A stretch of 64,000 bases of DNA from an uncultured Flavobacteriales bacterium (GTDB lineage Bacteria > Bacteroidota > Bacteroidia > Flavobacteriales_D > Parvicellaceae): assembly GCA_913030835.1 (NCBI GenBank), contig CAJWDP010000003.1, positions 1-64,000 on the forward strand, read 5' to 3'. The position numbers and the translations under genes were made by a program. Below the pieces are notes generated by a model. It ran no database searches. It had not been told where the DNA came from and was given only the letters and a program-made list of their open reading frames with translations. This document shows, one piece after another, positions 54,281-62,706 of this stretch; positions within the stretch are counted from its first letter, which is position 1, and every line of letters begins with the position of its first letter.

Positions 54281-55618
54281 ATGGCAAAGAGGAAGAAGGT
54301 AAGTAAGATTTTCGTTTTAGACACATCAGTAATTCTGCACGATCACCTGTCAATTAAGAGCTTTGAAGAACATGACGTAGCAATACCAATTACGGTACTT
54401 GAAGAATTGGACAATTTCAAAAAAGGGAATGATGTCAAGAATTTTTCAGCCCGGTCATTTATTCGAATACTTGACAAGTTATCCAAAGAGCATATGTTGC
54501 AGGACTGGATACCAATCAATGGACCGGACAAAGGCCGATTCAAAATTGTTATGGTCAACGAAAACAAGTACCAGGACGCAACAAAAATTTTTGCTGATCG
54601 AAAGAATGATCACCAAATTCTGAATGCAGCATTAACACTTACGGAACAGGAAAAAGACAAAAAAGTAATACTGGTGTCGAAAGACATTAACCTCCGATTG
54701 AAAGCGAAAGCACTTAACCTTGCGGCTGAAGATTTTGAGACCGGAAAAGTTGAAAACAGCAGTGTTATTTTTTCGGGAAAGTTTGAGGTGACCGATGTAG
54801 ACACAGACATCATACAGGAGTTGTACAAAAAAAACGCCTCAGAGAACGTTGAATTTTTGGGAGAGCATTTATTCAACAATGGATTCTATGTTTTGAAAAA
54901 TGGGAAGTCATCTATTCTGGGCTTCTACAATTCCAATAAAAAGAAATTGGAACGAGTTGAAAAAAGCTACCACTATGGAATCAAGCCACGAAATGCGGAG
55001 CAAACATTCGCTTTCCATGCGTTAATGAATCCGGAAGTGAAACTGGTTACACTACAAGGGGTGGCAGGAACTGGAAAGACGTTATTGGCACTGGCTAGTG
55101 CTTTGGAACAAAAAAATATGTTCCATCAGATTATACTCGCGAGGCCTATTGTACCGCTTAGCAACAAGGACATTGGTTACCTTCCCGGTTCTGCTGAAGA
55201 TAAAATCAGTCCTTACATGCAACCGCTGTTTGATAATTTAAAATTTATCAAATCGCAGTTCAAAGAGAATGAAAAGAAGTTGAAAGCCATCGTGGAAATG
55301 GAAGAGGAAGACAAGCTAAAAATCACGCCTCTTGCATTCATTAGGGGACGCAGTTTGTCGAATATCATTTTTATAGTAGATGAAGCACAAAATTTAACGC
55401 CGCACGAGGTTAAAACAATCATTACCAGAGCTGGTGAGAACACTAAAATTATTTTCACGGGAGATGTTCATCAAATTGACACACCTTATTTAGATGAACA
55501 AAGTAATGGTTTGTCATATCTCATTGATAAACTGAAAGGCAATGAATTGTATGCACATATTACGTTGGAAAAAGGCGAACGATCAGAGCTTGCAAATCTC
55601 GCCAACGATCTATTGTAG
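54281..55618 (+). CDS. PhoH family protein with N-terminal PIN domain
   Basis: A 445-residue PIN-PhoH fusion (PhoH2 type). The PIN ribonuclease domain (about 1-150) starts KIFVLDTSVILHD and has acidic residues at ITVLEELDNFK and DRKNDHQILNAAL. The PhoH ATPase half has the P-loop GVAGTGKTLLALAS, ILARPIVPL with LPGSAEDKISPYMQPL, the Walker B-like IFIVDEAQNLTP and the sensor FTGDVHQID. PhoH2 proteins are described as RNA helicases/ribonucleases. The ATG at 54281 is chosen over a GTG at 54275. It stands alone between two unrelated genes. Confidence 0.92.
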   Translation: MAKRKKVSKIFVLDTSVILHDHLSIKSFEEHDVAIPITVLEELDNFKKGNDVKNFSARSFIRILDKLSKEHMLQDWIPINGPDKGRFKIVMVNENKYQDATKIFADRKNDHQILNAALTLTEQEKDKKVILVSKDINLRLKAKALNLAAEDFETGKVENSSVIFSGKFEVTDVDTDIIQELYKKNASENVEFLGEHLFNNGFYVLKNGKSSILGFYNSNKKKLERVEKSYHYGIKPRNAEQTFAFHALMNPEVKLVTLQGVAGTGKTLLALASALEQKNMFHQIILARPIVPLSNKDIGYLPGSAEDKISPYMQPLFDNLKFIKSQFKENEKKLKAIVEMEEEDKLKITPLAFIRGRSLSNIIFIVDEAQNLTPHEVKTIITRAGENTKIIFTGDVHQIDTPYLDEQSNGLSYLIDKLKGNELYAHITLEKGERSELANLANDLL

Positions 55619-55647
55619 CATCAACGTAGGTTTTTTATCGTTTCTGC

Positions 55648-56385
55648 ATGTTGAAAATAGGACATAGGGGTTGGAGAGGTAACTTTCCTGAAAACTCTAT
55701 GACCTCTGTAGAAAATGCCATTGAACTTGGTGTTGATGGAATTGAAATTGACATCGTAGTCAATGGGCAAAACGAGCTTGTTGTTTCCCACGATCCATGG
55801 ATGTGTGAGACAATATGTTCTCCGGGTGGAGTCCACTACAATCTGTACGACATGCATCAACAGGCGATCGAAGAGCACGACTGTGGTCAAATTCCATCGA
55901 AAAAATTTCCACATCAGGCACGTTTTCACAGCACCAAGCCTCTACTTCGTCAGTTAATAAAAGAGTTTGATTGGCGTGATCTCTGGTTGTTTCTTGAAGT
56001 CAAATCAAGACCTGAATGGGACGATTTATATCATCCTAACCCACATGAATACAGCGATTTAATTGTCAGCGAATTGGCCGATTTTGAACATCTAAACAAG
56101 GTATATTTCATGTCCTTTGATTCGCGTATTCTTGAGTTGATTCAATCGAAAATACCCAACAGTAAAAATTTGCTACTGTTTGATCAAATGCCCAGCGAAA
56201 AAATTCAATTCAATAGCATTGGCCCAAATCATAAATTGATCACGCGAGAGAACCTACGGAACTGGAAGATGCAAAAATTGGAGGTTTTTGCATGGACCGT
56301 TAACGAACTAGAGGATATTCAAAAATGCAAAAGCGGCGGGATAGACGGAATAATTTCCGATTACCCCAACCGCTTATTTGGTTGA
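55648..56385 (+). CDS. Glycerophosphodiester phosphodiesterase family protein
   Basis: A 245-residue TIM-barrel GDPD-family protein. The N-terminal IGHRGWRGNFPENSMTSV gives the HRG...PEN motif. VDGIEIDIVVNGQNELVVSHD supplies the metal-binding Glu/Asp and second His. LFLEVKSRP gives the later Glu and Lys, and the end has AWTVNELED and GIDGIISDYP. Such enzymes release glycerol-3-phosphate from deacylated phospholipids. No signal peptide is seen, so it should be cytosolic. It converges on the macroglobulin gene, 7 bases apart. Confidence 0.87.
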   Translation: MLKIGHRGWRGNFPENSMTSVENAIELGVDGIEIDIVVNGQNELVVSHDPWMCETICSPGGVHYNLYDMHQQAIEEHDCGQIPSKKFPHQARFHSTKPLLRQLIKEFDWRDLWLFLEVKSRPEWDDLYHPNPHEYSDLIVSELADFEHLNKVYFMSFDSRILELIQSKIPNSKNLLLFDQMPSEKIQFNSIGPNHKLITRENLRNWKMQKLEVFAWTVNELEDIQKCKSGGIDGIISDYPNRLFG

Positions 56386-56392
56386 ATCCTAG

Positions 56393-59300
56393 TTACAGTG
56401 TTTTTGCTTTACCTCCAGCGGGAATTACTTCGACCCATTTCCCCGGCTGTCTTGCATTAATTGTATTGTCATACATCGCTTCACTCTCTACAGTCGGCAG
56501 ATAAAACTTCCCTTGATATGTCGCATTCAGCTGAATTCTGAATGTTTTGGAGCTGCCTTTACCCAATCGATAATACGTATAAACACGATCATCTCTTATG
56601 TCCTGATAATCAAAACTACCTGGTGAAAATGAGGAGCTAAAGTTCTGCATTCTGGTATTGTGAATCTCCCAGCCTGATGGAAAGATCTGATTCAACGTCA
56701 TCTCTCTTAAATAACCTCTCGTTCCTGGGTTTGATACCTGAACCTGTGCAATAAAGTCAGTCCCTTGCTCCAATACGGTCGGATCAATAGCATTCCCATC
56801 CATATCCACGTACCGAACTGAAATTGCCAGATTATTTGCTGCCGCCGTTTCTTTTCCAGAAACAGGAATCCCTTCCACAACCAGCTTTGCATATAGCATA
56901 CCTGATCCCGTATTATTGACAGTCAGCTTCGATTTCACTCCATTCACTTTAAGTTTATCCTGATACACAGCCACCTGAGTATTTTTGGCTATCGAATTGC
57001 CTCCATTCAGATTATAATTGAATCGCATGGTCTTGTCCGTTGAGCTGATTCCTACGAACTTGCTCATAGCGATCAGAGCATATGCCGTTGTTTGAGTGCT
57101 CATCCAACGATCCTGATTCATAGCTTCAGCAATTTGTTTGGCCAACATGCCTCCTTTCGACTTGTTATTCATCAGTGTTAACACCTCAAGAATCATGGAT
57201 TCATCGCGCAAAGACGATCCAAATGTGTATGAGAGCTCTACATAATCTGGAACCTCAACATCCACATTGTTAATCAATTGGCTGGCCACTTCCGTTCTTC
57301 CTATTAGCACATAAGCTCCGGCTAACCTCCATCTTGCAGTAACTGAAAGCGAATTCAATTCACGCATTCGATTCATTGCACTCAATTCTGGTTTACCAGC
57401 TAAGGCTAAAGTGTACAAACGGTAGGCCTGCGTGAGGTCATTGTTGTGCTTATAACCATGGAAATTCGATTTTCCTGTCACACTTTTCCAGCTTTGTGCT
57501 TTTTTTCTCTGATACGAAATCCAGTTCTTTTTCAGAACACTAGGCAATTTATACCCTTGTTTTTCTGCCTCTATAAGGAAATGCCCTCCGTAATTTGAAC
57601 CCCATTCATTCGATTCCGATTGACCAGGCCAGTAAGCCAATCCTCCCTCGGCAGTCTGAAAAAGTTTCAATCGATCTATTCCTGCTTTGATGTTCTTGTC
57701 AAGCTGGATTTTATAATCGTTGTTCAAATCCATCACATCATCCACAAACAGTTGAGGAAATACAGCTGAAGTTGTTTGTTCAATACATCCATGAGGATAT
57801 CGTATCAAGTATTTCAGTCGTTTGTCCAGATTCATCGGCGGTATAGAGGACAGCTCGATCGTAGCTGAATTCGTACCACCTATTCCACTGAACTCAAATT
57901 CAGGGTCCCATTTTTGGCCGGGCTCAATGATAGCTTCCATCACGTCTGCAACCATTGGATTCGGTGTTCGAACATCCAGCTCTATTTCGTATCTAGCTGT
58001 TTCCTTACCACTTTTTGCAAGAATTTTGACTTTTCCAATTCCGATCTTACTTTTCACTTTAATCGGGAAATTCACTACCTCATCGCCAATTTTATCAAAG
58101 GTTACTGACTTTTTATTCCCATCTGTAAACTCAATCAAATCGTTCGATTCCACTTCTATGGTTACCTTTTTAACATGCTTCTCCATAGCAAAAACATTAA
58201 CAGGTAATTTTAGTTCTTCCTCCGGACCCAGCACTCTTGGCAATGTTCCCAGCACCATCAATGGGCTTCGCACGGGAACTGTTTTATCCGCATGTCCATA
58301 ACGGCGATCCTGACCTGCGACGACCATTACTCTGACCGAACCTACATAATTTGGGATATCAATCTTATGTGTTTTCTTGGCCCCTGCCCTCAAAGTAAAA
58401 GGTCCCACAAATCGTACCATCGGTTTAAAACGATTTGCCTTAGCAGGCTTCTTCTTGCCCCCTTCAGCATCTCCACCAATGGCTAGAAGTTTACTCATTT
58501 CCTGGGTATAAGATCCCATAACCTGATCGTACAAATCCCATGTTTTCACACCCAAAGCTTCCTTTGCATAGAAATGTTTCCATGGCTGCGGTGTTGCAAA
58601 AGAGGTTAAATCCAATAAACCTTCGTCAACAATAGCCAGTGTATAGGTCATCGGTTTCCCTTCCTTCTCTTGAACCGATATGGAAGCGGTTGATTCGGGT
58701 CTCAAAACATCAGGCATCTTAATCACGGGATTGAGATGCGAGTCCGGATTTTCCACATTGATCGGGACAACGCCGTACATTCGGATCGGGAGATCATTTT
58801 CGGTTGCTTTATGCTCTTGCAGCAAAGTCACATGAACAAAAACATTCGGGGCCATTTCGCTTGTTGTTTTGAACTCGAATTTGGTTTCACCCTTTTTAGT
58901 TGCTACCCAATATTTCTCAATTACCTTGGTCCCAGACTCGACACAAACCAGCGCCTTCCCGTTGGTTGGAGATGGAAATGAGACTTTCACTACTTCTCCG
59001 GTCGAATAGGTTTCTTTATCCGTTGAAAAGCTGAGCATTGTTGCATTTTCGTTTTCAGTTCGATTTGCCCGCGCCCAATACGGCCAATCAATGTAGAATA
59101 TTTTCCCTGTGACATGGCCCGAAACAGGATCCTCAACACGAACTAGATACCTGCCCCAAGATGGACGGTTCACTTTGAACTTAAATGAAGCCTTTCCATT
59201 AGAGGAAGAAATCAATTTATTGAAAACAGGCTCGTTGGATTCACTCGATATATAGGACAACAAATCATTGTCATATCTGTCCCACCACCATCTCCAGTTG

Positions 59301-61981
59301 ATTTTATATACTTTAACCTGCAAATTATTTCTTGAAATCGCCTTACCCTCAGCATCTACCGTCGCAATTTCAAATTCATGATCCTCATCCGTAACTAACG
59401 TACCTCTGTATAACGATCCTTTTGGCACTTTAACACCAACATAGGACTCATACGGAGAATATTTGATCGATTTCCAATCCACTGAAAAGTTTCCACCTTC
59501 TTCATAAATTTTGGTTGAAAAATTCGCTGTCAACATACCGGGCGAATTGCTTCCCACATTGATCTGAGGATTGAAGAGTAGCTCTCCATTTTCATCGACT
59601 CGCTCATCTACGATCATCTCCTGGTCCAATGTGATCTTTTTAAGCGGGTCGTCAAACATAAAACCATCAAACTCCGGAAAACTGGTGTATTGCGAGTTTA
59701 CATTTAATGTTACCTGTGCCCTCAAATTCTTCGCAACTGCCCCGTGCAGCCATTTGGTTGATAATTTGATCTCATTATCTCCAGACTGTCGCAGCATATC
59801 TGCGTTAAAGTCCATGTAAATTTTTAGTCGATTGGGCTTAACTGTTTCTACCTTTAAGTATTTGTTGTAAGAACGATTGCCCACCTTTACTTGCGCACGA
59901 TACGTACCTGTAATGTCATTTTGATCGGTGGATGTTCTGAAATCGTAGTGATTCTCTACCCCACCTACTGAAATCTGTTGATCTACAAGCTGACCTTGAG
60001 GGTTGAATAGCTTAAACTTAACCGGATGATTACTGGGTAAAACACGATCTGCATCTTCCAATACAAACGACAGATAGATCGAATCGCCCGGTCTCCAAAC
60101 TCCCCTTTCGGCATAAATGAATCCTTTCACACCCTTTTTCACTTGACTACCACTAACGTCGAATTTTGATAGGGATAATGACTCCCCGTCGCGCATTTTT
60201 AAATATCCTCTCTGGTCACCCTTTTTCGCAATTAGAACAAATGGTTTTTTAGGCAATGATGCCACGCACATACCCTCCTGATCCGTAATTGATGTACCTA
60301 TGATCTGTTGTTGAAAGTCATAAAACTCAACGGTTGCTCCAGCAATACTTTCCGTGCTTTTCAAATCCGATAAGAAAACATGCATTTTTTTGTCCGCACC
60401 GGCCTTTGCAATAATACCTAAGTCGGATGTTAGAATGTTTGTACTCACATTTTTATTCCGGTAGTAGGAAGAGTGACAAGGGTTTTTCCGCTCCCGATAA
60501 TCATAGTCGTAATCATCATAGTAATCGTCGTAATAATAGTCGTCGTAGTAATAGCCACTCACCCAATCCGATTCATTCCAATCGTCGTCTTCCTCTTCAA
60601 TTTCCACAGCCTGCATATCCGAAGCATCGTCTGCTCCACACTGATAAACCGAATAGCTTTGCTTGAATCTCAATTCTATTTGATGTATGGTGCCCGGATC
60701 TTTTCCAACAATATCATTCAAATCCAGAAAAAATCGGTTCCACTCATGCAGGTTCTTTGCTCCATCCTGAGTAAGGTCAACTTTTTTCTTCATGATGTTG
60801 CTAGCAACACGTTTCATCTGATACGAACCGTTGTAATTGTTTACCTGAAGAAATTGTACCATGTTGTCCTCAAAAACTCGGGTAACATAGACATCCACCG
60901 CTTTTAGATTTACGGCTTCAAAAGGGAAAACATAACCATCGTCAGAATTCGGAATAATGGTACCGGAACCGACTAGCCTAATATTTGGCTTGATTCCTTC
61001 AAAAACCAGCTCAATGTCATCTCCTTCTTTCATTTTGTAAGAATTGACATTTTTTATACCGGGACTAACATGAACCACTCTCGTACCCGATACAACTCTG
61101 GGCAAAAAGACTTTTATATCATGTCCCTCGATTTCATAATTGAGGTTGGATAAATTATCAATCGTTATTAATCCATCCAGTTCTTGATTGTTTTTTAGAG
61201 GATCCGAAAAATGTATCAATACATACTGCTCGGGGTTATGCACAATAGACATGTCCACCACCTTAAAGTCTCCCAAAGCAATAACCGGAACAATTTCCTC
61301 TGCAGATCTATCGGCTCCTATTGCCTCCCCGTTGTACAGCAGTTTGACCTCACTTGCCTGTTCCTTTCGCTCTACATGCTGCACCATGAAACGATGCTCA
61401 TTCCCATAGTCATGATTCCAGTTAATACTCAACTCTTTTCCATCCTGAAAAGCAGACAATGTTTTTTGCACATCGGCAGAATCGGTAATATCTGCAGTTA
61501 TAATTCGTCCGGATAGCTGCTGGTCTTTTAAATTGTCTGCACTGTATGTTGACAGACCATCAATAAATAGATTCAGGTCCTGTTCAATGGTTTTAAATTG
61601 AAACGCAAACTCTTCCGCATTGGAAGGAAGATCTTTCACTTTGGACAAGTCTAGATATGCTGTATATTCAATCCCACTTTGCAATAATTCCGAAGGAGTA
61701 AATTCAATCATTCTGGTGGATACAAACTTCGCCTCACCTTCGACTTCAGGAACAAATCTGATCAGATCTTCAATCGGTTCTTCGGCTTCTACAAACTCTT
61801 CAGACACATCTTCTGTTAACATGATGTTGATTGTAGATTCCCTGCTTACTATACCAGAAGTATAAGCAGAAATGTGTTGAGCGAATTCAGGGTTAATGGT
61901 AACCCTTTTCTGTACTTCCTGACTACAACCGAACAAGAGAAGTAAAAAGAAAATTGAGAGTAACTGGATTGAATTTTTCAT
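56393..61981 (-). CDS. Alpha-2-macroglobulin family lipoprotein
   Basis: A very large (1862-residue) bacterial alpha-2-macroglobulin, thought to trap proteases in the periplasm. The start at 61981 gives signal MKNSIQLLSIFFLLLLFGC with the lipid-modified cysteine at 19; the ATG at 62023 adds 14 residues before the signal. Several MG-type beta domains are followed by KGFIYAERGVWRPGDSIY (MG region), the bait-like centre, TYTLAIVDEGLLDLTSF, and a thioester domain with YPHGCIEQTTS (cysteine about residue 1399), so the thioester Cys and Gln are kept. A Tyr/Asp-rich tract at about 472-500 is unusual. No pbpC neighbour is present. Confidence 0.9.
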   Translation of the reverse strand: MKNSIQLLSIFFLLLLFGCSQEVQKRVTINPEFAQHISAYTSGIVSRESTINIMLTEDVSEEFVEAEEPIEDLIRFVPEVEGEAKFVSTRMIEFTPSELLQSGIEYTAYLDLSKVKDLPSNAEEFAFQFKTIEQDLNLFIDGLSTYSADNLKDQQLSGRIITADITDSADVQKTLSAFQDGKELSINWNHDYGNEHRFMVQHVERKEQASEVKLLYNGEAIGADRSAEEIVPVIALGDFKVVDMSIVHNPEQYVLIHFSDPLKNNQELDGLITIDNLSNLNYEIEGHDIKVFLPRVVSGTRVVHVSPGIKNVNSYKMKEGDDIELVFEGIKPNIRLVGSGTIIPNSDDGYVFPFEAVNLKAVDVYVTRVFEDNMVQFLQVNNYNGSYQMKRVASNIMKKKVDLTQDGAKNLHEWNRFFLDLNDIVGKDPGTIHQIELRFKQSYSVYQCGADDASDMQAVEIEEEDDDWNESDWVSGYYYDDYYYDDYYDDYDYDYRERKNPCHSSYYRNKNVSTNILTSDLGIIAKAGADKKMHVFLSDLKSTESIAGATVEFYDFQQQIIGTSITDQEGMCVASLPKKPFVLIAKKGDQRGYLKMRDGESLSLSKFDVSGSQVKKGVKGFIYAERGVWRPGDSIYLSFVLEDADRVLPSNHPVKFKLFNPQGQLVDQQISVGGVENHYDFRTSTDQNDITGTYRAQVKVGNRSYNKYLKVETVKPNRLKIYMDFNADMLRQSGDNEIKLSTKWLHGAVAKNLRAQVTLNVNSQYTSFPEFDGFMFDDPLKKITLDQEMIVDERVDENGELLFNPQINVGSNSPGMLTANFSTKIYEEGGNFSVDWKSIKYSPYESYVGVKVPKGSLYRGTLVTDEDHEFEIATVDAEGKAISRNNLQVKVYKINWRWWWDRYDNDLLSYISSESNEPVFNKLISSSNGKASFKFKVNRPSWGRYLVRVEDPVSGHVTGKIFYIDWPYWARANRTENENATMLSFSTDKETYSTGEVVKVSFPSPTNGKALVCVESGTKVIEKYWVATKKGETKFEFKTTSEMAPNVFVHVTLLQEHKATENDLPIRMYGVVPINVENPDSHLNPVIKMPDVLRPESTASISVQEKEGKPMTYTLAIVDEGLLDLTSFATPQPWKHFYAKEALGVKTWDLYDQVMGSYTQEMSKLLAIGGDAEGGKKKPAKANRFKPMVRFVGPFTLRAGAKKTHKIDIPNYVGSVRVMVVAGQDRRYGHADKTVPVRSPLMVLGTLPRVLGPEEELKLPVNVFAMEKHVKKVTIEVESNDLIEFTDGNKKSVTFDKIGDEVVNFPIKVKSKIGIGKVKILAKSGKETARYEIELDVRTPNPMVADVMEAIIEPGQKWDPEFEFSGIGGTNSATIELSSIPPMNLDKRLKYLIRYPHGCIEQTTSAVFPQLFVDDVMDLNNDYKIQLDKNIKAGIDRLKLFQTAEGGLAYWPGQSESNEWGSNYGGHFLIEAEKQGYKLPSVLKKNWISYQRKKAQSWKSVTGKSNFHGYKHNNDLTQAYRLYTLALAGKPELSAMNRMRELNSLSVTARWRLAGAYVLIGRTEVASQLINNVDVEVPDYVELSYTFGSSLRDESMILEVLTLMNNKSKGGMLAKQIAEAMNQDRWMSTQTTAYALIAMSKFVGISSTDKTMRFNYNLNGGNSIAKNTQVAVYQDKLKVNGVKSKLTVNNTGSGMLYAKLVVEGIPVSGKETAAANNLAISVRYVDMDGNAIDPTVLEQGTDFIAQVQVSNPGTRGYLREMTLNQIFPSGWEIHNTRMQNFSSSFSPGSFDYQDIRDDRVYTYYRLGKGSSKTFRIQLNATYQGKFYLPTVESEAMYDNTINARQPGKWVEVIPAGGKAKTL

Positions 61982-62158
61982 ATCTATAATTTTTGTTCTA
62001 ATGTACTTGATGCTTTCGAACAATGTATTACGCCACTATTATCCGCAAACAAAATTTTATTTTTCGTGAAACAGGAATGTGATTGGAAGAATAAATATAA
62101 TCTTTTGTTCCGTATCCGGTTCCAATAATTGTTTTTACATTTCACGAAAGCAAACTAA

Positions 62159-62599
62159 ATGGACCCATTAGAATTTTACATCCAAATGAACAAGTTTGAC
62201 CAAAACAATGGTCTTATACTGACTGCAAAGGAACCGGGTGACATTCAATATGAAATGAAAATCACTGAAAAACACTTAAGCTCACCCAACACTTGTCACG
62301 GAGGAGCCATTTCGGGCATGATGGATTCCGTGATTGGAACAACTGCACTATCCATGGCTTTTACAGAGGGAAATTTAGTCAGTACCGTCGAATTCAAAAT
62401 CAACTATTTCAAACCCGTTTTTGAAGGAGAAACTCTAATCGGAACAGGTAAAATTGAATTTAAAGGTAAGAGTCTAATGGTGACGAGTGGGAAAATTGTC
62501 AAGAAGGACTCTCAAGACCTCGTGGCAATGGCCCAAGGCACATTCAATATTTATCCGATGGAAAAAAGAGATTTTTTTAACGAGATCAAATCACATTAG
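62159..62599 (+). CDS. PaaI-type hot-dog thioesterase
   Basis: A 146-residue acyl-CoA thioesterase of the PaaI branch. The signature is NTCHGGAISGMMDSVIGTTAL (about 43-63), with the HGG helix start and the catalytic Asp/Glu-position residue downstream. STVEFKINYFKPVFEGE forms the central strand. PaaI enzymes hydrolyse phenylacetyl- or other acyl-CoAs. It is monocistronic, divergent from the macroglobulin gene across 177 bases in which I see no clear signal except a near-consensus TACATTTC. Confidence 0.88.
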   Translation: MDPLEFYIQMNKFDQNNGLILTAKEPGDIQYEMKITEKHLSSPNTCHGGAISGMMDSVIGTTALSMAFTEGNLVSTVEFKINYFKPVFEGETLIGTGKIEFKGKSLMVTSGKIVKKDSQDLVAMAQGTFNIYPMEKRDFFNEIKSH

Positions 62600-62706
62600 T
62601 CAAGAAGTTGGACAATCTATAAAGGCTAAAGGAATTGATTGAAAAATCTTTTGATTGCGCTGATTTTCGTTTAAATTGCTGCAAGGTTAAATTTTAACTT
62701 ACGATC

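Noticed and set aside
60480-60570. Triplet-rich stretch resembling a microsatellite or phase-variable tract.
   Set aside because: The triplets are imperfect, stay in frame and encode the Tyr/Asp tract of the macroglobulin; no frame-switching run is visible. Reported only as a protein oddity.
61982-62158. Intergenic region checked for tRNA or small RNA.
   Set aside because: No cloverleaf, GGTTC-type T-loop or terminator-ended hairpin seen; AT-rich promoter-like DNA only.
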